Below are positions 36,670 through 48,924 of a stretch of 64,000 bases of DNA, one piece after another. Numbering within the stretch: the first letter of the stretch is position 1; every line of letters starts with the position of its first letter. Under the pieces are notes generated by a model. That model worked only from the letters and a program-made list of their open reading frames with translations. It did not search any database and was not told the origin of the DNA. Where the stretch lies: assembly GCF_017591435.1 (NCBI RefSeq), contig NC_059283.1, positions 10,072,904-10,136,903 of the forward strand, given 5' to 3'. Source of the stretch: Portunus trituberculatus (lineage: Eukaryota > Arthropoda > Malacostraca > Decapoda > Portunidae). The position numbers and the translations under genes were made by a program.

Positions 36670-37029
36670 TCAAAAGAGCAATGGACCCAAAACTGAACCC
36701 TGGGGAACACCACTCGTAACTTGAAGCCAGTCGGAAGCTTCTCCGTTAATAACAACTCTTTGCTTTCTATTAGTTAGCCAACTATCAATCCATCCACACA
36801 ACTGCTCTCCCATCCCGTGGGCTTTCAGTTTAATTAAGAGACGTTTGTGTGGGACTGTGTCAAAAGCTTTCCTGAAGTCAAGATAAATTATGTCGGATGG
36901 AGCTCTGTCATCATAATTAGAGAATATATCGTTGAAAAATTCTAGGAGATTCGTTAGGCATGATCTGTTGTTCCTGAAACCATGTTGTGAGTCTAATATC
37001 AATTTGTGGCTGTCTAGAAAGGAAATCAT
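36670..37029 (-). pseudogene. CR1 reverse transcriptase palm
   Basis: Contains HGFRNNRSCLTNLLEF, IIYLDFRKAFDTVPHKRLL (motif A, first catalytic Asp near plus 36877), GWIDSWLTNRKQRVVING and SGVPQGSVLGPLLF (motif B). It breaks at a T4 run (plus AAAA at 36672-36675). The next frame continues LIYINDLDCG and KFADDTKL, so the catalytic FADD is present at plus 36611-36622. Confidence 0.93.
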
Positions 37030-37040
37030 TTTGTCTCTAA

Positions 37041-37943
37041 TTATTTTTCTAGTATTTTTATAACTACCGAGGTGAGACTGATGGGCCTATAATTACCAGC
37101 ATCACTTTTGTTGCCCTTCTTGAATATTGGCGTGACATTAGCGCATTTCCAGTGACTTGGTACTTTTCTTTCCTGCAACGATCTATTATAAAGTAATTTA
37201 AGAGGTAACACCAGCTGTTCTTGACATTCTCTTAATAGCCTCGTTGATAATCTATCAGCCCCTGTGCTCTTATTGGGGTCAAGGTTGCGCAGGTGTTTGG
37301 CTATATCGTCTTCGCTAATTTCGTCTATTATCAGCTTTTCATTTTCAGATCCTCTATACATGTTGATCGCGGTTGGCAAGGTCGAAAAGTCTTCTGTGAT
37401 AAACACGCTGTGAAAAAAGTTATTTAGGATTGTTGCCATGACTTTACTGTCACTCACAAGTGTGTTATTATTATCTTTTATCGGCCCAATTTTTTCTTTG
37501 ACAGTCTTTTTACTACGAATGTATTGGAAAAACTTTTTAGGATTTGTTTTTGCTTGCCTTGATATATTTATTTCGAGATTGCGCTTCGACTTCCTGATCT
37601 CTCTCTCGCAACATATTTTGGTGGTGATATAATTGCTGTAATCGGTTTCCGATTTAGTTCGTTTATATTTAGCATATAAGCTCTTTTTCCTGGCGATGAT
37701 GTGTTTTATAGTGTGTGTCATCCATTGGGGATTTTTTGTGCTATTTATTCGTTTTCTAACTTGTGGAATCCACTTACTTTCTGTTTCAAGGAGAATGTTA
37801 GTAAAGCGATCGCTGTTAGCTAAAACTTCACCCACTTCACAGGTATTTATCAAATCAGCGTCTGAGGCTAATATGATATCTAAGATATTATTGTCTAGTG
37901 TGGGTTCTCTTACAAATTGAGAAAGGTATAACTTTCTCACCAC
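37041..37943 (-). pseudogene. CR1 endonuclease end and reverse transcriptase fingers
   Basis: The first ~50 residues are the end of the endonuclease (REPTLDNNILDIILASDADL). At LANSDR the text jumps directly to FTNILLETESKWIP, so the expected catalytic SDH and the ~60 following residues appear to be lost in frame (junction near 37808). The linker KNPQWMTHTIKHIIARKKSL follows, then the polymerase start with NKSTGADRLSTRLL, VPSHWKCANVTPIFKKG and AGNYRPISLTS. It breaks at an A5 run (plus TTTTT at 37044-37048). Confidence 0.9.
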
Positions 37944-37975
37944 GTTGAGTAATCTGGATCCCTCGTTATCGGATG

Positions 37976-38437
37976 TTAAAATTTTCCAGTTAATGTGTGG
38001 TAGGTTAAAATCTGCACATATAATGGACGTTTTGTTTTCAGTATTGTTTCAATTTCGTTATATAATATTTCGTCATTGTCAGGCGTCATTTTAGGAGGGC
38101 GGTATATAGTCGCGACTATTATGTGTTTTTTATTTATTTTCAGTTTGACATATACCGATTCGTAGGCTGATCTGTTTTCTTTATTGATTTCAATGGCACT
38201 TATGCTATTTCTTATATACATCATTACTCCACCTCCTCTTTTGTTTATTCTACAATTAATAAACATATTGTAGCCAGGAATGTTAGCCTCGGAGATTAAG
38301 TGTTTATCACAGGTGTTCAGCCATGTCTCTGTTATACTTATTATATCAGGATTTTCCGACCTTGCATATGCTACGAGTTCATCTCTTTTTTTAATTATAC
38401 TTCTAGCATTTGTGTAAAATAAGGTTAGGCCTTTCAA
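37976..38437 (-). pseudogene. CR1 endonuclease domain, N-terminal part
   Basis: An AP-endonuclease-like domain that in CR1 elements nicks target DNA to prime reverse transcription. Visible motifs: LTLFYTNARSIIKKRDEL (entry strand), ITETWLN (the catalytic Glu motif), GGGVMMYIR and TIYRPPKMTPDNDE (plus positions about 38085-38105). The frame breaks at the A4 run (plus TTTT at 38030-38033). In the next frame the text continues SIICADFNLPHINWK, the expected DFN motif. Confidence 0.88.
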
Positions 38438-38478
38438 GGTTTCCTTATGCTTTTCAGCTGGTCCGTTACGCGATTCGC

Positions 38479-38631
38479 TTAGTGAAAATCCTCCTCTCGT
38501 GTTTCTTGCTCGTTTGTCACTGGCACCGATGACGACTCTCCTGTCTCTTCCTGCCTATCTACGCTAGGTTGTTCCTCTGTTTCGGGAGCTGTTTGGTCGT
38601 TGTCAGTTACATTGGCAACTACCTCGTCACT
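38479..38631 (-). pseudogene. CR1 acidic linker upstream of the endonuclease
   Basis: The minus-strand frame reads SDEVVANVTDNDQTAPETEE and then a Q/E/S/V-rich stretch to REEDF. It is rich in D, E, S and T and is probably a disordered region before the endonuclease. It leaves frame at the T4 run (plus-strand AAAA at 38485-38488). One more base there joins it to the endonuclease frame, which continues SLSESRNGPAEKHK. The upstream poly-leucine is TAG-repeat translation. Confidence 0.6.
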
Positions 38632-38781
38632 GAGGAGGAGGAGGAGGAGGAGGAGGAGGAGGAGGAGGAGGAGGAGAAGGAGAAGGAGAAGGAGAAGGAG
38701 AAGGAGGAGGAGGAGGAGGAGGAAAAGGAAGAGGAAGAGGAAGAGGAAGAGAAAGAGGAAAAGGAAGAGGAAGAGGAAGAG

Positions 38782-38813
<32 letters not shown>

Positions 38814-38814
38814 A

Positions 38815-38892
<78 letters not shown>

Positions 38893-38906
38893 CAGCAGTA
38901 GTAGTA
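38632..38906 (+). repeat. (GGA)n/(GAA)n and (TAG)n compound array
   Basis: (GGA)n with GAA and AAG variants at 38632-38814 passes into (TAG)n at about 38814-38905. It abuts the 5' end of the CR1 copy. Confidence 0.95.
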
Positions 38907-39406
38907 TATTGATCAGCACTTCATATAACTCCTCCCTGATCAGTCAAAGTACTTCTCGTGGCGTGTTTCGAGCAATCCTAGAGATGAAAACCTGAAAGCC
39001 TCGTATTTGCCTCGTCTTTCTTTCTTTCGTAGCAATTTCTTTATTTCGAACTACAAAACTTCCCCGTAGCGTAAGTTTTTAAGGTTACTGTGTCGCTTTT
39101 TGTTCCCTAATAGTTTTTCTGCCATACTTTTCCCGCTGTAGTAAGTTGGATTGTTTGGAAAGGGTATGCAATCAGTAGAATTTCAGCGTATCTTTCACTC
39201 GGTGGACGCCAGGACGCTCGGAGCAAATAAATATCATTGTAGAGTACGTTTCGTTTTGTTACTCCGCTGTCCTATATTCCAGTTTGCTGCTTCACACCTT
39301 CCTCTCAGTTCCCGCCTCCAAAAATACAAGTTTGCTTTCTAATCTTATACATGTACTTTAAGAAATACCAATTATTTTATACATTTCTCACAAAGACAGT
39401 AGGAAG
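38907..39406. other. Unique intergenic stretch
   Basis: Ordinary DNA with no gene or repeat recognised. Confidence 0.5.
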
Positions 39407-39598
39407 TTAACCCCTTCAGTACGCGTTTTCATATTAATTCTATCTAGCAATTTTATACAGCTTCAGAAACTAATGTGGGGTTTGAAATCGTAGACTCCGG
39501 TCATTATTCTTTTGACCTCTAAAGACCTTTCCAAATGCAAATAAAATCATCTAATCTTGCCCAAAAATTATGGTAAAAATGCGTCTTGAAGGGGTTAA
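39407..39598 (-). mobile_element. TTAA element, copy 11
   Basis: TTAA at 39407-39410 and 39595-39598. TIRs CCCCTTCAGTACGC and gcgtcttgaagggg, the right one missing a few bases. About 192 bp. Confidence 0.83.
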
Positions 39599-39649
39599 AG
39601 GCCTCATGTCTGTTCGGTTCGGTCATCCTTCAGGCCCTCCACCTCCCCT

Positions 39650-40895
<1,246 letters not shown>

Positions 40896-43312
40896 TGAGG
40901 AGTCTGACTTGTCTCCATCCACTGGAGGGGTTTCACCTGCCCCACCAGAGGAGTTCGACTCGTCTCCATCCACTGGAGGGGCTCCACCTGCCCCACCAGA
41001 GGAGTCTGACTCGTCTCCATCCACTGGAGGGGCTCCACCTGCCCCACCAGAGGAGTCTGACTCGTCTCCATCCACTGGAGGGGCTCCACCTGCCCCACCA
41101 GAGGAGTCTGACGTCTCTCCACTGGAGGGGCTCCACCTGCCCCACCAGAGGAGTCCACTGGAGGGCTCCACCTGACGTCTCTCTCCACTGGAGGGCTCCA
41201 CCTGCCCCACCAGAGGAGCTCCACCTGCCCCACCAGAGGAGTGAGACTCGTCTCTCTCCACTGGAGGGGCTCCACCTGCCCCACCAGAGGAGTTTGACTC
41301 GTCTCTCTCCACTGGAGGGCTCCACCTGCCCCACCAGAGGAGTTTGACGTCTCTCTCCACTGGAGGGCTCCACCTGCCCCACCAGAGGAGTTTGACGTCT
41401 CTCTCCACTGGAGGGCTCCACCTGCCCCACCAGAGGAGTTTGACTCGTCTCTCTCCACTGGAAGGGCTCCACCTTCCCCACCAGAGGAGTTTGACTCGTC
41501 TCTCCACTGGAGGGCCTCCACCTTCCCCACCAGAGGAGTTTGACGTCTCTCCACTGGAGGGCTCCACCTGCCCCACCAGAGGAGTTTGACTCTCTCTCCA
41601 CTGGAGGGCTCCACCTGCCCCACCAGAGGAGACTCTCTCTCTCCACTGGAGGGCTCCACCTGCCCCACCAGAGGAGTTTGACGTCTCTCTCCACTGGAGG
41701 GCTCCACCTGCCCCACCAGAGGAGTTTGACTCTCTCTCCACTGGAGGGCTCCACCTGCCCCACCAGAGGAGTTTGACTGTCTCTCTCCACTGGAGGGCTT
41801 GCCCCACCTCTCTCTCCACTGGAGGGCTCCACCTGCCCCACCAGAGGAGTTTGACGTCTCTCTCCACTGGAGGGCTCCACCTGCCCCACCAGAGGAGTTT
41901 GACTCGTCTCTCTCCACTGGAGGGGCTCCACCTGCCCCACCAGAGGAGTTTGACGTCTCTCTCCACTGGAGGGCTCCACCTGCCCCACCAGAGGAGTTTG
42001 ACTCGTCTCTCCACTGGAGGGCCTCCACCTGCCCCACCAGAGGAGTTTGACTCTCTCTCCACTGGAGGGGCTCCACCTGCCCCACCAGAGGAGTTTGACT
42101 CATGTCTCTCCACTGGAAGGGCTCCACCTGCCCCACCAGAGGAGTTTGACGTCTCTCTCCACTGGAGGGCTCCACCTGCCCCACCAGAGGAGTTTGACTC
42201 TCTCTCCACTGGAGGGCTCCACCTGCCCCACCAGAGGAGTTTCTCTCTCTCCACTGGAGGGCTCCACCTGCCCCACCAGAGGAGTTTGACTCTCTCTCCA
42301 CTGGAGGGCTCCACCTGCCCCACCAGAGGAGTTTGACGTCTCTCTCCACTGGAGGGCTCCACCTGCCCCACCAGAGGAGTTTGACGTCTCTCTCCACTGG
42401 AGGGCTCCACCTGCCCCACCAGAGGAGTTTGACTCTCTCCACTCTCTCCACTGGTCTCTCCACTGGAGGGCTCCACCTGCCCCACCAGAGGAGTTTGACT
42501 CTCTCTCCACTGGAGGGCTCCACCTGCCCCACCAGAGGAGTTTGACGTCTCTCTCCACTGGAGGGCTCCACCTGCCCCACCAGAGGAGTTTGACTCTCTC
42601 TCCACTGGAGGGCTCCACCTGCCCCACCAGAGGAGTTTGACTCGTCTCTCTCCACTGGAGGGCTCCACCTGCCCCACCAGAGGAGTTTGACTCTCTCTCT
42701 CTCCACTGGAGGGGCTCCACCTGCCCCACCAGAGGAGTTTGACTCTCTCTCCACTGGAGGGCTCCACCTGCCCCACCAGAGGAGTTTGACTCTCTCTCCA
42801 CTGGAGGGCTCCACCTGCCCCACCAGAGGAGTTTGACTCTCTCTCCACTGGAGGGCTCCACCTGCCCCACCAGAGGAGTTTGACTCTCTCTCCACTGGAG
42901 GGCTCCACCTGCCCCACCAGAGGAGTTTGACGTCTCTCTCCACTGGAGGGCTCCACCTGCCCCACCAGAGGAGTTTGACGTCTCTCTCCACTGGAGGGCT
43001 CCACCTGCCCCACCAGAGGAGTTTGACTCGTCTCTCCACTGGAGGGCTCCACCTGCCCCACCAGAGGAGTCCGACTCTTCTCTCTCCACTGGAGGGGCTC
43101 CACCTGCCCCACCAGAGGAGTGATACTCGTCTCTCTCCACTGGAGGGGCTCCACCTGCCCCACCAGAGGAGTTTGACTCGTCTCTCTCCACTGGAGGGGC
43201 TCCACCTGCCCCACCAGAGGAGTCCGACTCGTCTCTCTCCACTGGAGGGGCTCCACCTGCCCCACCAGAGGAGTCCGACTCGTCTCTCTCCACTGGAGGG
43301 GCTCCGCCAGCT
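40896..43312. repeat. GC-rich minisatellite, 47/48/51 bp units, about 50 copies
   Basis: Each unit contains ccactggaggg, ctccacctgccccaccagag and gagtttgac. Units at both edges are 51 bp (GGGG, gactcgtc, with gagtctgac or gagtccgac). Central units are mostly 47 or 48 bp (GGG, shortened CT run, gagtttgac). A few are rearranged, near 41155-41225 and 42430-42470. On the minus strand the unit contains GGTGGGGCAGG, close to the classical hypervariable minisatellite core (GGTGGGCAGG). Confidence 0.96.
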
Positions 43313-44526
43313 CCATGAGAGGAGAGATACGTCTCTCGGTAGCGTCCACCACTTCCTTCACAGGGTGTCTGCATCCACCCTCATTAGTGATGGTCACCAC
43401 ATTAGCCTCCCTTGGAAAGGGATTGTTCACTTCACCCTTTTTAGGAGAGTTGTGCCCTGCACAGGGAGGCTATATCCCTTCTCCACCTGCGAGGATCATG
43501 CATCAGTGTTGCACTGCTTCACTTGTGAGAGCCGATCATTGGGAGTACTTCCATCTTTTGCTTCCCAGTCTGTAGTTCTCAGACTGTTCCATATCCACGA
43601 TCAGGAGCAGTGTCCCTCGTGGTGGTGGGCTCTCCTTGGCCTTGCTCTGTGTGCACGGCGTGCCCGCCTTTTGGCCGCGGCGCAAAGGCTCCGGCTCTGC
43701 CCCCGGCACCGAGGTCCAGTTCGGCCCGGGTTAAGGCGATACGCGTCGCCTGACTGCCGAGCTCCTCTGTGCCATGCAGGAAAAATTTCCCTTACGCTTG
43801 CACTTTTTTAAACCTTTTGGGAATTTTTAATCCGAGCTCCCAGTGGTTCTTCTGGTGTTTCAGTTGCTGAACGTACCGAGGTAGTTCCCTTTTGAATGAA
43901 GCTAAATTGAATAGGCGAACAAGTTAGCTTAATGTCTTGGAATTATGTTCTTTGTTAGAAATACGAATAGTACAATGTAGAAAAAAGAAACATTATTAAA
44001 TATCTTTTCCAATACACAATATGCTCCGCTTTCTATCCGCCAGAAAGTAAATAAGTACAGTAAGATACGAGCCAGACTTTGAGATAAGGGAACATGACTC
44101 ACAGCTTGGCCACGACTCTGTGTTAAGGCGCGGCGAGGAATCCATCACCTACGGGACAAATAATATTTTTCTTAGTCTTTTGTTAGTTTTTCTACACGCA
44201 AGAAATGCCACCCGGAATGAGGAGCTTACCTGTGTGTGGGAGTTTACCTGAGGGTTGTGATGACGGGGCAGACAAGCCATTTCAATGATTACTGCAACAC
44301 TAACAATGTTCCAGAGAAGGAATCCTGAGTTAACCTTAATACCTGCTCCTGAATAAAATGAGGTGAGTATCCCAGCAGATGTTCTGTATTGGCACTTACT
44401 TGATTATGTAAATGGAGAGTGAACAGACCCAAGAAAGACGAAGAGTGCGTTGTAATCTCAATTAAAAACTAAATGTCCTTTTAAATATCAATAAAAAAAC
44501 ATGATAATTTTACTGAAATGATCACA

Positions 44527-44529
<3 letters not shown>
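43313..44529. other. Unique DNA right of the minisatellite
   Basis: The first ~450 bp are GC-balanced with several open frames that continue from the array. No recognisable domain occurs. The rest is AT-rich unique DNA. Confidence 0.4.

Positions 44530-44599
<70 letters not shown>
44530..44599. repeat. (CT)n microsatellite
   Basis: A perfect CT run of about 35 repeats. Confidence 0.98.
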
Positions 44600-44605
<6 letters not shown>

Positions 44606-44639
44606 TATTGCAATTTTTATAAGTCTTTGAACAGGAAGA

Positions 44640-45190
44640 AGCACACAGATAGCGGTAAGAGGGAAGAGGGGTGTGAGAAGCAACGTAGAGCTAAACAAGG
44701 GGAATAAATAATGAGACAAGAACGAAGGAGAAAGAGAAGGAATAAGAAGAGCGGCGTACACGAGGGACATGACAAACTGACAAGAAAAGGAATAAAAGGA
44801 AAAGAAAATAGAGAGTAAAGGAAGAGAACATGGAAAAGGTGATAAATAAAAGGTCTAGAGGGAGGAAAGAAGCAAGGAAGATAATGAAGAGGTAAGAATA
44901 ATATGAAGGAAAATAAAGAGATGGAGGGGAAAAGAAAATGTGAGGTAATGGAAAAGTGAAAAATAGAATTAGACAAGAAAAAGATATGTAAAAATTAATA
45001 AAGGGAAATGGAAAGAGGGAAATAAAGGAAAAAGAGAGAGAAGAGGGAAGGAATAGGGATGACTGAAGAGATGAGGAAAAGAAAGTAAAGAAAAAGGTGA
45101 AGGAGTAACAGAAGAGTTGTGGGAATGAGGGAATGGGTGAAGGGGGAGTGAATGGGGGGAGGAGAGAGGGAGGGAAAGGAGTAATGGAGA
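44640..45190. other. Purine-rich tract, no gene
   Basis: An A/G-rich plus strand without a repeat unit. F/L/S-rich minus frames are compositional. Confidence 0.65.
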
Positions 45191-45260
45191 GTACCTGACC
45201 TTTGAAGACTAAATGGTGCTAATCAACGAACGTAGTGTAGATGAGATGACCTTTGTATTA

Positions 45261-45467
<207 letters not shown>

Positions 45468-45559
45468 ACCCAAATATCGTATTCATCAGGCGTAGCTGCA
45501 AGAGATTACGCAAGAAAAGATCACGTAAATATTAGTTCAAAATAAGAAATAAAAACATT

Positions 45560-47130
45560 AGATTGAGGGTGAGACCGGCGCGAGGGAGCGTGTGGCGTGG
45601 CGGTCTCCTTGGGGGTTAATTAAAAAAGATCTTTGGAGAGGAGTGAGCGATAACAAGCCCGTGAGAGCCTCGGGTGGCATTTGAGGCGTTAGCTAGAGCG
45701 GTTACTGAACTCAGCGGAACACAGATTAATCTCAGCGGGAATTGCGGCAATGCTGATTCCTGCGGCCTGCAAAAGACCAACCACTGCATCTGCAACACAG
45801 CGGCCGCCGCCACCACCGCTGCCGCCACGCCGCTCCGCTTCGTTGATCAATTCGGGCTTTTTTCTGGGCGCCTCGACCTGTCGCGCGGCTGAAAGGGTTT
45901 AGAATGGTAATTTCCACTGGTTTACGCCGGCAAGTGAAGAGCCGTAACGCGGCGGCCCTCTCAATATTCATAGCGGAGGTAAAAACCCCGAGAGATTCAC
46001 AGTTAATAGAGTGGAGTGTTGCGCGGCACACTCGAGAATTAACGGCAAATAGGATTGACACCGGCGGGGCCACGCAGCACTCCGCGGGGCAAGATGGCGC
46101 CCCGTGTACTAAACTGCTGTCGCGCTGTGTGATTAATTAGGCTGCGTCTGTGTCCCTGCGAGCACAGCATGGAGACCCTCCGCCCCTGGCAGGCAGAACA
46201 CGCTGCGGGGCGCCAGATTATCCCGGTGGGGTGGGGCGGGGCGGGGCGGGGACGCCGCTCACCGGTCGTGGAGGAATTAGCATACAAACACAATTTGTTC
46301 AGTCCTCTGATTTTGAAGATAATGATCTCTGGTTTGTTCCATTTGTTCAAGTGTTTGACTTGAGACGCGCAACAAGTGTGTCTCTTTATTCACTTGTCAG
46401 CAGGCGTCCCAAAATATTTCGTTCGGAAGCGTCGCGCAAAAATGACACAAAGAGACGATGGGGCCGGACAAGGTCTGGCCTGCCTGCACTCTGCCTGCTG
46501 CCTGCTACCCTCACCACGCTGGCACCTCCTGCTGCCCCACAGGTTGCCGCTGAGCCTGACGGTGGGCGGCAAGAGGTGGTACCGTGAGCGCCACCCGCCG
46601 CCACCGCCGTGCCGGCCGCCGCCTCCACAAGTTGGTGGGGAGGCCAGAGCTGCCAACGCCACACGCGCGCGCCTCGCCGTACCACGCCTTCCGCTGTCCG
46701 TGATTTATCTAACAACAAATTTATAGGTTAAAATAGCCCATACATTCATTCAATGTATTTGGCCACAATTTATTTAGGGGAAGGCGGCAGCGCGGCGGCA
46801 GGAGCGATAAGGGCGGCGGGGCGTGGGTTGGCGGCAGTGCGGTATCACCAGCTTGTGTCAACACGGGCGACAAAGACGCTCGCTCTTACTCAATGGGAAT
46901 TATTCATGACAATATATTTGCCTTCGGTTTCACTTTGATTTCCAGAGATCAAGTTTGCCTCAGCCTCTGATTTGTGGGCGCGTATCTCGGCGTGGCGGCG
47001 ACCGGGTTTTAATCAAGGTTTTCACAGAGTTTCCTCAACTGTAAAGATAAATTTGGTTATTAAGGGCTAAATCATAGCGGGGAACACATGCACTCGCGCA
47101 CGGGGAAAATATCAGTTTACACGCAGAAAG
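45560..47130. promoter_or_regulatory. CpG-rich unique region, candidate regulatory DNA
   Basis: The longest non-repetitive, CpG-rich stretch in the window, with GC-rich blocks (gcggccgccgcc, ggcggggccacgcagc) alternating with AT-rich motifs (tattcatag, gattaattag, attattcatgac, tttatttagg). No exon is evident; frames of up to 145 codons lack recognisable domains. This pattern is seen in promoters and conserved non-coding elements of developmental genes, but no evidence here shows function. Confidence 0.3.
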
Positions 47131-47760
47131 GAATATTTTTAATGCATAGGGAGGCGGGGAGCGGGGAGAGGAGAAGGGGAGGGGAGGTTAAGAGAGAGGA
47201 AGAGAAGGGAGGAGCGGGGATGGAGGGGTGACTAAAGGAGAGTTGTGGACGACGTTTGCTGAACTGACCCTTTCCCTCCCTCCCCGGAACACCTGCCGCT
47301 GGAATCATAAACTCCCCAGACAAGCCGTCACTCGCACCACCACTGGCCAGGGAGCGGGGAGGGAGGGAGAGGGAGGGGAAGAGAGAGAGGGACACGTCTT
47401 GAGAACTCTCCCTCCTTCTCCCTTCCCCTCTTCCAAACAACATCTACATCTCTTTCCTCCACAGTCTAAAATCTCCTTTTTCTAAACAACATTTAGATTT
47501 CTATCAAAATAACGTATCCATTTCCTCCACATCCCAGCTTTTTCTCTCCTTTTTCCAACATTTCCTCTTTTTTTTTTTGTCCTCTAAGGTAACCTCTCCC
47601 TTCCCTTTCCCTTCCCAGATAAGCATTTCCTTTTTTTTTTTTTTTGTCCTCTAAGGTAATCTCTCCCTTCCCTCTCCCTTCCCATACCAGTGTTCCTTTC
47701 CCTTCTCTCTCTTTCCAAACTAGGATATTTTACCCTTCCTTTACCTAAACTAACACTCGC
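47131..47760. other. Purine tract then pyrimidine tract with a 67 bp duplication
   Basis: G/A-rich DNA at 47145-47400 is followed by T/C-rich DNA. In the latter, a block tttgtcctctaaggtaa with flanking T run and ctctcccttccct recurs 67 bases apart (cctctaaggt at 47581 and 47648). Confidence 0.7.
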
Positions 47761-47772
47761 TTTTCGTCCAAA

Positions 47773-47775
47773 TTA

Positions 47776-47856
<81 letters not shown>
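47773..47856. repeat. (CA)n then (CT)n compound microsatellite
   Basis: About 21 CA repeats switch directly to about 21 CT repeats. Confidence 0.97.
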
Positions 47857-47857
<1 letters not shown>

Positions 47858-48375
47858 AAACTAAAACTAACATTCCCTTCCTCACCCAAACTAACACCGC
47901 CTTTCCTTCCTCCTCAGCCATTCCTCCCTTCCCAAACCCACACTCGTTCCAGCCTCACCCCGTTCAGTCCTCCATCGCCACTCCCGGACCGCCACACAAT
48001 CCCTCCTTCGCTTCTCAATATTTAGATGCTCGGCTTTCTTGTCCTGGCGTGCTAGTCTTCCACTTGTATCCCTTTCCAGTTACCATAGGGGGCCTTCCAC
48101 GAGTTTCTTTACACAGTATAAACTTTTGCCCACAGGTTCTCAAGTGTCCAGACAACTTTTACTATTCCCGTACTTCTATCACAACTTTCCTTATACTCAA
48201 CAGCGCCTCCTTGCAGTCTCTCGTCCCTGCCTGCCACGCCATCTACCCGCCTACCAACTCCGCTCACCCAGACCTGATCGCACTTCTCTTGAGCTTGTTT
48301 CGTTCAAATAGATTCCCCACTGGAAGATCATAAACACCAAACTTCACGTACATGTTATCCTCAACTTACTGGAAA

Positions 48376-48377
<2 letters not shown>
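47857..48377. other. Unique pyrimidine-biased stretch
   Basis: No gene or repeat recognised. Confidence 0.5.

Positions 48378-48434
<57 letters not shown>
48378..48434. repeat. (GT)n microsatellite
   Basis: A perfect GT run. Confidence 0.97.
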
Positions 48435-48435
<1 letters not shown>

Positions 48436-48574
48436 CGGTAGGTGGGGTCTTGAAACCATTGTGAGTGTGGTATTAACAGGAGCTTCAGTGACTTCAGTAC
48501 ATGTGAGTATAAATGTAGAGCAGCAACTAAGGTTCATCTCGTTTCTGCACTGATACTACATTAAAAAAAAAAAG

Positions 48575-48738
48575 CCGTAATTGAAGTTCCACAGATTTTT
48601 CAAGGGTGTTTGTATGATTCTGGTGGGAGATTAACAAGATTTCTACATTACTAACACTCGTGGGAACCCGGCTACTCATTTCTGTGAACTTTGAAAATGG
48701 TCGTGGTGAGAGAGCAAAGTGCTTCAGAATGCTGGCCT
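48575..48738 (+). mobile_element. TIR-2 element, partial
   Basis: The right end gtcgtggtgagagagcaaag with gcttcagaatg is well preserved. The interior (attgaagttccac, gagattaacaag) matches the 11681 and 49688 copies. The left TIR is missing. Confidence 0.6.
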
Positions 48739-48924
48739 AAGTAACATTCAGACATGAAGCCACGAAATATTAAAGTCTTGACATTCGGCTGAAACACGAC
48801 AACTGGAAGGTCGATACCGAGTTAGAGCGAAGAGCCATTTCAGTCTCCCCGGCAAGCGATGGGCGGGAACTCAGCGACGGAAGGAATACTGGTGACTTGA
48901 ATGAAACTTTCTTTAATGCTCTAG

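Larger units (their letters stand above)
35735..38631 (-). mobile_element. CR1-type non-LTR retrotransposon, 5'-truncated
   Basis: On the minus strand the element reads in order: acidic linker, AP endonuclease, reverse transcriptase and CR1 carboxy-terminal domain, then a 3' tail. Diagnostic strings are GGGVMMYIR and YRPPK (endonuclease), LDFRKAFDTVPHKRLL, VPQGSVLGPLLF and FADD (polymerase), and VQRRATKLIPG with LSYEERLKRLDMFS, a signature of CR1 pol proteins. The 5' end stops in a GGA/TAG microsatellite at 38632. After the stop at 35818-35820 come a poly-T run and a twice-repeated tagcgatagtagtagtt. Six frame breaks split the frame, each a one-base loss in a short homopolymer. No in-frame stop is otherwise seen. 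Confidence 0.92.

Noticed and set aside
35846..37920. Plus-strand open frames within the CR1 element
   Set aside because: They are antisense to the clearly recognisable CR1 polymerase and endonuclease frames and show no domains.
40896..43312. A CRISPR array
   Set aside because: The whole unit is repeated with no unique spacers, unit length drifts between 47 and 51 bp, and the setting is eukaryotic.
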